6,318 bases of DNA from a bacterium. GTDB lineage: Bacteria; Auribacterota; JABMQX01. Within the stretch, counting starts at the first letter, position 1. Every line of letters begins with the position of its first letter. The stretch lies in assembly GCA_013203085.1 (NCBI GenBank), contig JABMQX010000560.1:1-6318 (forward strand). The letters are read 5' to 3'. Both the position numbers and the translations under genes were made by a program. The notes under the pieces are model-generated. The model was given only the letters and a program-made list of their open reading frames with translations, was not told where the DNA came from and ran no database searches. Shown here piece after piece: positions 1-6,318 of this stretch.

Positions 1-689
1 CCACAGCCCTTGCGGATCGCGTGTTTCATGCCCGGCTCGTCACCAATGAGCATGACTTTAGGCGTTCTGGGAAAGGCTTTGCAGTACACATCAATGATAG
101 CCAGGCGCGTGTCCAGGCTTGGAAGGTCCACACCTGTGCCGCTCATGTGCCATTCACCCCAAAGTCCCACTGAGCCTATGTCCACGAGGTCCAGGTCGGG
201 ATGACCATCGTACCGTCTCCCGAGCTCCTTGATCAGCCTGAAATGAGCTTGTTGGAAGATCGGGTCATCCATGTCAGGGAGCCAGTGCTTTGTTCCATTT
301 CTCCGGTATTCGAAGCCCTTACAGCCCTAATCCTTCAGCCACTGTGGAACGTACATGTAATCACGTCTGGTGCCAGCGCACATTATGCGGAAGGCCAGTC
401 TCTGTCCGGCTTTCCTTGCGCGGGCCAAGAGTCCATCGAATTTCGCAAGGACGATCCGTCCCTCGACGGGTTCTATCTCGCTCCAATAGAAGCGGAAATA
501 GGCTGATGTGCTGGGCAGACCCTCCAGATTCTTATCCTCATCAGCAAAGTGGTGGAAGGTTTGCCAGCCCATGCCGGGGTTTGCCAGTAGCTCACTGGTC
601 TGTTTCGGCATTACTTTCACTTTGCCTTCTTGTACGGCCCCAGTTACGCAGCAGTGCAATGCTGTCAACATGAGGATTGTTGCTTTCAT
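1..689 (-). pseudogene. DUF4832/GH42-like secreted protein, interrupted by in-frame TAG and cut off by the window edge
   Basis: The ATG at 689 follows a strong Shine-Dalgarno and opens a signal peptide (K2, hydrophobic 4-18, cleavage probably near A18). The mature part begins with an NPGMGW motif (37-42), then YFRFYWSEIEPVEG (64-77), which resembles the strand-2 region of clan GH-A barrels such as GH42 and the DUF4874/DUF4832 proteins. Codon 121 is TAG. The same frame then stays open through codon 229 to the window edge and is clearly protein-like: HWLPDMDDP (135-143), VDIGSVGLWGEWHMSG (169-184), where E179 is a candidate barrel-strand-4 acid/base, and VMLIGDEPG (212-220). The family is usually around 450 residues or more, so the rest lies outside the window. 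The substrate cannot be told. It is either a recent pseudogene, a sequencing error or a readthrough gene. The domain assignment is from motif memory and is moderately sure; the frame continuity is seen directly. Confidence 0.75.
327..329 (-). other. Premature in-frame amber (TAG) codon
   Basis: This codon follows PQWLKD (115-120) and precedes GCKGFEY in the same frame, with no insertion or deletion needed to join the two halves. One substitution would convert it to a sense codon such as GAG, CAG, AAG or TTG. The three other gene ends in the window all use TGA, but three stops are too few to argue for amber reassignment. Confidence 0.8.
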
Positions 690-1323
690 TGAAGTACCTT
701 CCTTTGAATTGTTCTGCCCTCCTAATCAAAACGCAATTGCAAATCAGATCAAGAGGGAGCTGGGCAAATTCATGGATTTCCAAGTGGGATCTTCTCCCAG
801 GTATCGCCAGTTGTAGGACCCGTGGCCGCAATGGCTCCACGTCTCCCCTCCTTGGCATTTAATTAGTTCGGTTGCACTGGGACACATTTGGAGGGGGATT
901 GACGCGTCTGCACCGTCCCGATATTAGGCTCTCTGTCATTATTTATGCCGAAAGTCACTAAGCTTTGGCCGAAACCAACGGGATTGTCAATAAAGGTTCT
1001 CGCCGTTTAGAGATTTCAGAAGAAGTACAGGTGGCCTTTCGGGCACCTTGGCATGCGTTGCAGCCAGAAGAGGCGGGGAAAGAGACCCGAAATTGTGCGC
1101 ACGTTTAGTTCCGGAAATCGCGGATTCGGCTCACAACCCTTGTTAGTCTGATGAAGTGACGGACGGTCCGTTTGCAGCGGCAGGGAATTCGCAACGTTGC
1201 CGTGGAAGAAGCAGGGGCGCTGAGGGGCAAAGGCTTTGGACATCGAGCCTGAGAAATTGGAAGCCCGCTCAGGAGGCATTGATTGAGATGCTCGCTTTGT
1301 CGCAGGTTGTCCAGAGGACCCTT
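690..1323. other. Gene-free stretch between the tandem pair and the DUF4832-like gene
   Basis: No convincing gene is seen here. It should hold the end of the upstream transcription unit and the promoter and leader of the DUF4832-like gene. An imperfect inverted repeat at 1029-1048 (AGGTGCC/GGCCACCT with loop CGAAA on the minus strand) lacks a T tract, so it is at best a weak terminator. A second imperfect stem (947-954 with 963-969) overlaps two copies of GCCGAAA, at 947-953 and 968-974. A TTGACA hexamer sits at 990-985 on the minus strand without a good -10 partner. A 47-codon frame at 887-744, minus strand, is rich in Trp, Tyr, Cys and His but has no ribosome binding site. A 111-codon frame running 1351-1016 has no recognisable content and is probably chance. 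Confidence 0.5.
697..705 (-). promoter_or_regulatory. Strong ribosome binding site of the DUF4832-like gene
   Basis: On the minus strand the sequence AAAGGAAGG lies 7 bases before the ATG at 689. This fixes the start and argues that the gene was functional until recently. Confidence 0.75.
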
Positions 1324-2853
1324 TCAGCGGTCGATGGTGTTCGAAGGACAACGCACCGCCGTGATGTGTAGAATGTGCAAATGCAGTTCGACCAGGGCGA
1401 GTGCCAGAGTGTCCGCCCCGGTGATGCTCTCGTAATGGTTGGCTTTCAAGCTTGCTCGGGGCAGGGGACTGCCATGCCAGAATCTCTCGACCCCCTCGTT
1501 GCCCAGCTTGCGAGCGAAGTCCATGTAGACGGGACGAGATGTCGATCGCCAGGCGGCCAAAGCCAGGCTGATGACGTGCCCGAAGGTCATTGGCCAGGCG
1601 TCTATGTTCTCGGCCGGCATCGAATTCAAATAGACATCGGCGGCGGCCGTGATCAGCTCCCGGTATCCGATTTTGCCGCTATTCTCATATCGTGAGACGC
1701 ACATCATCGCCACCTGTGCGGTTGTATAACTTCCGTATCCTGCCCGCCAGAGTGGCGTGTAACCAGCTACCTGTTTGCCTGTTTCCTTGTCGAGCGCTGT
1801 CACAAATCCACCCGTGCCCTTGAGATCGTGCGGCAATCGACAGAAGATTTCGTCCTCCCGAGCGACGAACGCTCTGAGGCGCGAGGCCAGTGGCTCCGGA
1901 ACAAGCAGAGCAGCAGCGTGACAGTCGTTTGCCAGAGAAAGCGTCAGGGCGGGGAAAGCGTGAGGTCGGCCGGAATACTGTTCGATCAGCCCTGTCCTGG
2001 GATGGCGCTTTTTCTCGAATCTCCCCAAGACTGTCTCGATCGCTCTCAGCATCGTCCGGTTCTTCGTGTGCTCATAAGCGACCGCCCACGTACGGATATA
2101 GAATCCTGCATGGCGAGGAAAATCCATGCCATCCCTGGGCGCATGCCTCCAGTAGGCCGTGTGGCGGTCGAAGGCCCCTGTCTCCTGGTTGGCAATCTGG
2201 TGCTCCCACAGGCCGAGTGCGAACCGCTCGCTCGGTTCGCGGGCGAGTTCGAAGCAGCGGTCCCACAGCATCCACGGACGCGAGAACTCATGTTTCGCCT
2301 CGGCCGAGGTGCTGTGTTGGCCAGGCATAGGCTTGTCGGTGAACACGTTCCACGACATGTGCTCGCCCCGGGGCAAAAGGTGAGTAGTCGGAGAAGGGGC
2401 ATTGTGTAGAAACCATCGTAGTTCCGTGTCAGCGGCGTCGCGGTAACCCGATTTGCCAGAGAGTCCGCTGAGAACGTAAAGGAGGCGCAAGAAATTCTGA
2501 TCGTGATGTAAATTGGCGCCGACCAGCGGACGCGGGATGATGCCCACCCGATCGCTCTCACGCACTCCCTCTGGTGCTGGCGGACGGTCTGCAAGCGGAG
2601 CCAGCGTGCTGCGATCCAAGGCGCTGAGGAACAGGCCGGTGTTCTCTGGTCCGTGAACATCCCGGCCATGGCGTAGCATGGCGTCCGCGTAACGATAGGC
2701 TACGCCCAGGAAGGGAGAGGAAGGAACCTCCGCGCCAAAGCACCGCAGTATGAGGAACGGAAGGAATAGGAAAAGGACAGGAATTCGCTTCTTGTACGAC
2801 GGGCTCATGTTGAGCGAGTTCGGCAGGTTTCCGTGTTCAAAACGCTCAGTCAT
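1324..2853 (-). CDS. Exported protein of unrecognised family, possibly an alpha/alpha-toroid glycan-active enzyme (second tandem paralogue)
   Basis: I do not recognise a named family. The frame opens at ATG 2877, but ATG 2853 is chosen because AGGA lies 8 bases upstream. ATG 2808 would give a more compact signal peptide but lacks a ribosome binding site. From 2853 the product is 509 residues: a basic stretch (YKKR) then a hydrophobic core at about 24-38, with likely cleavage after FGA (41). The mature part is helix-rich with regularly spaced aromatic and charged motifs: GEHMSW (163-168), HEFSRPW (188-194), FALGLWEHQIAN (211-222), FDRH (228-231), FPRH (245-248), YGSYT (373-377) and HYESITGAD (473-481). 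All recur in the upstream paralogue, so they probably line a shared active site. An (alpha/alpha)6-type fold, as in polysaccharide lyases and glucuronyl hydrolases, is a guess from helical periodicity. Compared with the paralogue it carries longer loops at about 289-311 and 341-368. The last residues are PSNTIDR, as in the paralogue. Confidence 0.85.
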   Translation of the reverse strand: MTERFEHGNLPNSLNMSPSYKKRIPVLFLFLPFLILRCFGAEVPSSPFLGVAYRYADAMLRHGRDVHGPENTGLFLSALDRSTLAPLADRPPAPEGVRESDRVGIIPRPLVGANLHHDQNFLRLLYVLSGLSGKSGYRDAADTELRWFLHNAPSPTTHLLPRGEHMSWNVFTDKPMPGQHSTSAEAKHEFSRPWMLWDRCFELAREPSERFALGLWEHQIANQETGAFDRHTAYWRHAPRDGMDFPRHAGFYIRTWAVAYEHTKNRTMLRAIETVLGRFEKKRHPRTGLIEQYSGRPHAFPALTLSLANDCHAAALLVPEPLASRLRAFVAREDEIFCRLPHDLKGTGGFVTALDKETGKQVAGYTPLWRAGYGSYTTAQVAMMCVSRYENSGKIGYRELITAAADVYLNSMPAENIDAWPMTFGHVISLALAAWRSTSRPVYMDFARKLGNEGVERFWHGSPLPRASLKANHYESITGADTLALALVELHLHILHITAVRCPSNTIDR

Positions 2854-2861
2854 TTCCCCAT

Positions 2862-2865
2862 TCCT
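2862..2865 (-). promoter_or_regulatory. Ribosome binding site deciding the start of the second paralogue
   Basis: AGGA on the minus strand ends 8 bases before the ATG at 2853. The in-frame ATG at 2877 overlaps the upstream stop codon (TGATG) but has no such motif, so the overlap ATG could be used only by translational coupling. Confidence 0.5.
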
Positions 2866-2876
2866 AAGAATCACCA

Positions 2877-4265
2877 TCAGCGGTCGATTGTGTTGGACGG
2901 TATCGTCACAGTCAATCCATGGGTAATCGCGTGAACTTCGAGCAGCGCGAGCGCAAGCGAATCGGCGCCTGTGATGGTCTCGTAGTGTCCCGTTTTGAAA
3001 CTGGCTCGCGGCAGTGGTTTATCCTGCCAGAACATGTGCACGGCCATGCGCCCCAGTTTACAAGCCTGTTCAAGATAAGCTCTTCGCTTAGTCCAGCGGT
3101 ACGCGGCGAGCTCCGTGCTGATGGCATGCGCGAAAGCCATGGGCCATACGTCAACGTCTTCCTCCGGCACCGAGTTCAGATAAGCATCCGCCGTCGCAAT
3201 AACAGCGTCCCGGTAGCCTTCCTTGCCATTCTGTTCGTGGCGCGCCAGGCAAAACATGGCATAGGAGGCAACTGTTCCCGAGCCGTAGCTTGCCTCCCAC
3301 ATAGGCCTGCGGGCGGCGATTGGTTTCCTCTGCAACTCCGCAAGGACCAGCTCATCTTCTTTGTCCGCAAAGGCGCGTAGTCGGGAAGCCAGAGGCTCGG
3401 GCACCATCGTTGCGGCAATATGGCAGTCGAGGGGTCCAAGTGTAGTGACCATAGAGCCATCCTTCTGAACTCGCTTCCGCTCAAAACGCCGGAGAATTAC
3501 CTCGATCGCGCGCAGGAAGGACTCGTCTTTGGTGGATTTGTAGGCGTAGCACCACGTGCCGATATAGAATCCCCCGTGCCGGGGAAAGTCCTTACCATCC
3601 AAAGGGCCGTGCTTAAAATATGGCGCATGACGGTCGAATCCCCCGGTCTTGTGGTTGGCGATCTGGTGCTCCCATAGTCCCAGAGCAAAACGCCGACTGG
3701 CCTCAGGGGCGAGCATGAAACAGCGATCCCAAAGCACCCATGGTCTCGCAAACTCGTGCACAGCCACGCTTGTTCCAGAGATGGGCTCGTCGAGCATCAC
3801 ATCCCACGACATGTGCTCACCCCACGGCAACAAGTCGGTCGTGGGCGAGAGAGTGTTATTCAGAAACCAAGCAAGCTCTTCGTCTGCAACCTTACGATAG
3901 CGGGGGTCACCGGTGATGTCGCTGAGCGTGTACAACACACGTAAAAGGTTTTGGTCGAGTTGGGGATTGGCGCCGGTCAGAGCTGCCCACGGCCTGCCCG
4001 GTCGGTCTTCTCGTCGGATGCCTCCGGGCGGTGCCGGTCGAACACTGAGCGGCCCGAGGGTCATTCGATCGAGCGCGCTTAGGAGCAACCCGCTTTTTTT
4101 TGGCCCGTACGAGTCTCGCCCTCGCTCAATCATGGTGTCTGCGTAGTGTCGGACAACGTCCAAGAAGCTCGAGGGAGTCTCGGCGGCAGTAGCCGCGTTG
4201 GCGGTGGACGCTGTAAGGAAGAAAGAGAAAAACATTTTTTGAAGCAACCGATGACAGTTGAGCAC
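2877..4265 (-). CDS. Exported protein of unrecognised family (first tandem paralogue)
   Basis: This is a paralogue of the next gene, matching it almost from the signal cleavage site to the final PSNTIDR. The frame is open from a TTG at 4364, which overlaps the preceding stop and has AAGGA 6 bases upstream. GTG 4265 is chosen because it yields a normal signal peptide: a short n-region with His, Arg and Lys, the core MFFSFFL, then ANA/ATA cleavage sites before AETPSS. GGAG lies 10 bases before it. If TTG is used, the protein gains 33 poorly protein-like residues. From GTG it is 462 residues. Motifs shared with the paralogue are GEHMSW (149-154), HEFARPW (170-176), FALGLWEHQIAN (193-204), FDRH (210-213), FPRH (227-230), YGSGT (327-331) and HYETITGAD (427-435). 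It lacks two loop segments present in the paralogue, at about 270-281 and 312-319. A role on carbohydrate outside the cytoplasm is inferred from export, helical character and neighbours only. Confidence 0.83.
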   Translation of the reverse strand: MLNCHRLLQKMFFSFFLTASTANAATAAETPSSFLDVVRHYADTMIERGRDSYGPKKSGLLLSALDRMTLGPLSVRPAPPGGIRREDRPGRPWAALTGANPQLDQNLLRVLYTLSDITGDPRYRKVADEELAWFLNNTLSPTTDLLPWGEHMSWDVMLDEPISGTSVAVHEFARPWVLWDRCFMLAPEASRRFALGLWEHQIANHKTGGFDRHAPYFKHGPLDGKDFPRHGGFYIGTWCYAYKSTKDESFLRAIEVILRRFERKRVQKDGSMVTTLGPLDCHIAATMVPEPLASRLRAFADKEDELVLAELQRKPIAARRPMWEASYGSGTVASYAMFCLARHEQNGKEGYRDAVIATADAYLNSVPEEDVDVWPMAFAHAISTELAAYRWTKRRAYLEQACKLGRMAVHMFWQDKPLPRASFKTGHYETITGADSLALALLEVHAITHGLTVTIPSNTIDR

Positions 4266-4360
4266 GACTCGATGTCTCCGCTGGCGGTGTCTTTCATTCG
4301 ATTGGGATAGACCAGGCTTTTCAAAGAATGAATTATAGTGTAGTAACTCTGACGGATCCG

Positions 4361-6318
4361 TCAACGAATTTCCTTGACCTCCACGCCTTCGATGGTGACG
4401 ACCGGGTGGGAGCAGTTGAGTGCGTCTTCGAGATAGTCCCGCTCGTAGAACCGCAGGCCGCTCCCGCCGTGACCCTGCCCCGTGACGATATCGATGTCAC
4501 CATCTCCGTTCCAATCGACTGCATCGGCGCCCGAGATCATTTGTGGCGCCCATGCCTGAAGGATATTCACTCCCTCGGCGGATGCGAATCGAGGCTCGGC
4601 GTTCGGCTCGCCCGATCCGATGTTCCGGTAAAGCCTGATGCTGTTCTCAAAATGACAGCCGATGAAATCCGCTTTGCCGTCCTCATCCCAGTCTACGAAA
4701 GAGCCAAGGTTGGGCCTGACATAGTTCACGGTCAGGCCGCTGAACATGATGAGTCTGGCCGCCTCAAGGACGGGTCTGTCAGCAAATCCCACGTTCCGGT
4801 GAAGGTGGTACCCCTTCTCGTCTGCAAACACGACGTCCTTCTGGCCATCGTTGTTCCAATCGCACACTAACACGCTTGAGCGACCACTGCCCTGAATCGG
4901 TTTGCCGTCCACGCTCACTTTTTGGCCAGCGCTCAGCTCCGAGGTACCCCTTTTCAGGAAGAGTGTCAACGTGGCGTTACCGTCAGCAACCAGCAGGTCT
5001 TGCTCGCCGTCGCCGTTCCAATGACAGATGTCGAAGCGAGCGTGCCCTCCGCTCGCGGCGACGCTGAGCGGCTTGCCGTCCGCCAACAACTTCTCACCGG
5101 TCGCAAATAGTGGGAACAAACTGCCGGTCTCGTTTCGAAAATACCAGATAAACCCGTCGGTGTCGCCCGCGAGAAGGTCGGTTTTGCTGTCCCTATCCCA
5201 GTCCACTGCGCGGACACTGTTCTGGCGCACCGCGTCGCAAATCTGGAACTGTTTGGTATGGGGAGAACCGTCAGCTACCCTTTCAAACCGAGGGGAAGTC
5301 GCTGTGCCGACGTTTTTGTACAAGCCGCCGTAGTCCCTTGGCAGGCTGGCCTCGGACAACTCGCTCCGTTCCCAAAACCGACCCACCACGAAATCCAGCA
5401 GCTCATCGCCGTCGAAGTCCGCGACCTTGATGCCGGAATGTGCATCTCCAATCAAGTACTTCCCGCCGTAGGCTATAACAGTGCCACGATCAAACTCCGG
5501 CCTGGTGCGCGTGCCGATGTTCTTGAACCAGTAAACAGCACCGGGTTGGGTGCCGGCGAATAGGTCTATGTCGCCGTCTCCATCTATGTCCGCGCAATCG
5601 AAACGAGGGTTAAGCAGAACAAGGTCACTGCCGCCAGCCTGCAAGGGGACCGCACCGGCCAGTCGCGGTAATCCCTGCGCATCTTGTCCCAGATTGCGGT
5701 AGAGATAGCAGTGATTGTTACTGCCTACGAGCACATCGGTCCTGTTGTCGCCATCTCCGTCCCAATCTTTGACGAACGTGATCGACGGGAACCAGCCGCC
5801 GGCCTGGCCTCCGCCCGCGAGAGGAACGCCTGATGCTGTCCGGAGCGGGCCGACCCTGGTGAAGGAAAGTTGGCCATGATGCACACGGGTCGTGTTCCTG
5901 AAAAAAATAATCCTGCCCCTATCTGGGCCGTCCATAAAACTGGGGAAAAAGTCCTGGTCTCCGTCGCCATCCCAGTCGTTGAATGTTACGGTTACCCAGC
6001 TCCGGTTTGATCGGCTGTTCCTCGGCAGAGTGAAAAGATTACCGCCGGAGGTGAGGCGGCCCCGATCCACCAAACGATTCCCTCCAACGTTCTCGTAGCA
6101 ATATACAAAAGGCTCCACGCCACCTTTGAACAGGTCCAGGTCGCCATCCCCGTCGAAGTCGCAGAAATGATCGAAGTGGCTGGCGTTTATCTCCCGTCGC
6201 TTGTACCCCTCACTGAAACGGTCGCCATCTCCAACAAGCCCGTGATAGCGCCGCGGTTTTCCGAGGCTTGACTTAACCGTGTCGAAATACACCGCGTAGG
6301 TCGTCAACGCACGGTCGG
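4361..6318 (-). CDS. FG-GAP/VCBS repeat protein with ten calcium-loop repeats, N-terminus outside the window
   Basis: The frame is open to the right edge, with Asp-Arg-Ala codons before the TTG at 6307, so the true start and any signal peptide lie outside; TTG 6307 should not be taken as the start. Residues are counted from that TTG. Ten Asp-rich loops occur near 50, 111, 181, 240, 297, 369, 429, 483, 539 and 598, spaced 54-72 residues apart. Most are followed by a hydrophobic pair or triplet and then an aromatic strand such as LYRN or YWFKN. This is the FG-GAP/VCBS pattern of beta-propeller blades with DxDxDG calcium loops. Loops 1, 2, 4 and 10 are canonical (DxDGDGDxD), loop 3 has two extra residues, and loops 5-9 are degenerate. 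A tail of about 40 residues after the last loop ends the protein. Such proteins are normally secreted or surface-exposed and serve in binding or adhesion; no catalytic domain is visible. The stop TGA overlaps the longest frame of the next gene. Confidence 0.87.
   Translation of the reverse strand, partial: DRALTTYAVYFDTVKSSLGKPRRYHGLVGDGDRFSEGYKRREINASHFDHFCDFDGDGDLDLFKGGVEPFVYCYENVGGNRLVDRGRLTSGGNLFTLPRNSRSNRSWVTVTFNDWDGDGDQDFFPSFMDGPDRGRIIFFRNTTRVHHGQLSFTRVGPLRTASGVPLAGGGQAGGWFPSITFVKDWDGDGDNRTDVLVGSNNHCYLYRNLGQDAQGLPRLAGAVPLQAGGSDLVLLNPRFDCADIDGDGDIDLFAGTQPGAVYWFKNIGTRTRPEFDRGTVIAYGGKYLIGDAHSGIKVADFDGDELLDFVVGRFWERSELSEASLPRDYGGLYKNVGTATSPRFERVADGSPHTKQFQICDAVRQNSVRAVDWDRDSKTDLLAGDTDGFIWYFRNETGSLFPLFATGEKLLADGKPLSVAASGGHARFDICHWNGDGEQDLLVADGNATLTLFLKRGTSELSAGQKVSVDGKPIQGSGRSSVLVCDWNNDGQKDVVFADEKGYHLHRNVGFADRPVLEAARLIMFSGLTVNYVRPNLGSFVDWDEDGKADFIGCHFENSIRLYRNIGSGEPNAEPRFASAEGVNILQAWAPQMISGADAVDWNGDGDIDIVTGQGHGGSGLRFYERDYLEDALNCSHPVVTIEGVEVKEIR
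4490..6160 (-). repeat. Array of ten FG-GAP-type protein repeats
   Basis: This is the coding stretch from the first to the tenth Asp-rich loop. The repeats are conserved at protein level (D-[FWI]-D-G-D-G-D-x-D followed by hydrophobics) and have a period near 60 codons. Their DNA has diverged, so this is an old domain repeat rather than a recent tandem DNA expansion. Ten units exceed the seven blades of a typical integrin-like propeller. Confidence 0.7.

Noticed and set aside
592..858. Minus-strand 88-codon frame across the start of the DUF4832-like gene
   Set aside because: It overlaps that gene's strong ribosome binding site, start and signal peptide in a different frame, and has no recognisable content.
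985..990. TTGACA on the minus strand as a promoter -35 box
   Set aside because: No acceptable -10 hexamer occurs 16-18 bases downstream.
1029..1048. Inverted repeat as an intrinsic terminator
   Set aside because: The stem is bulged and short, and no T-rich tract follows on the minus strand.
1309..1319. GTCC-AGA-GGAC hairpin just after the second paralogue's stop
   Set aside because: It has only four base pairs, a three-base loop and no T tract, so it is expected by chance.
1016..1351. Minus-strand 111-codon frame after the second paralogue
   Set aside because: It starts inside the second paralogue in another frame, has no ribosome binding site or recognisable motif, and looks like noncoding sequence.
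1828..2409. Plus-strand open frame of 193 codons
   Set aside because: It lies wholly antisense to the second paralogue, whose protein is conserved with its neighbour. Its own translation is low-complexity and unrecognisable.
4328..4870. Plus-strand open frame of 180 codons
   Set aside because: It is antisense to the FG-GAP repeat gene, and its Asp/Val-rich content mirrors the repeated GAC/GTC codons of that gene.
6305..6307. TTG as the start codon of the FG-GAP gene
   Set aside because: The frame continues open to the window edge and no signal peptide follows the TTG, so the gene almost certainly starts outside the window.

Overview
All supportable genes lie on the minus strand, so the window is best read from right to left. 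It looks like a fragment of an environmental bacterial genome of moderately high GC. The gene types (FG-GAP propeller protein, secreted DUF4832-like glycosidase-type protein, exported proteins with no familiar name) suggest the PVC group (planctomycete or verrucomicrobial relative). That placement is inference; no marker gene is present.

Layout, in order of transcription. 6318-4361: the 3' part of a large extracellular-type FG-GAP/VCBS repeat protein with ten calcium-loop repeats; its start lies outside the window. 4265-2877: an exported protein of unrecognised family. 2853-1324: a second exported protein, clearly a tandem paralogue of the first. These three frames abut or overlap by a few bases in their longest forms and are probably one transcription unit. 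1323-690: about 630 bases without a convincing gene. 689-1: the 5' part of a DUF4832/GH42-like secreted protein with a strong ribosome binding site and signal peptide. Its frame is broken by an in-frame TAG after codon 120, yet it stays open and protein-like for another 108 complete codons to the window edge.

How the genes may work together (inference): exported proteins with likely toroid and barrel folds beside a calcium-loop propeller fit a surface or periplasmic carbohydrate-processing locus. No sulfatase, transporter, SusC/D-like pair or regulator is visible to confirm this. The points most worth checking are the amber codon in the DUF4832-like gene and the uncharacterised tandem pair, whose conserved His/Glu/Trp/Arg motifs look like an active site. 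I see no tRNA, rRNA, CRISPR array, insertion sequence or convincing intrinsic terminator.
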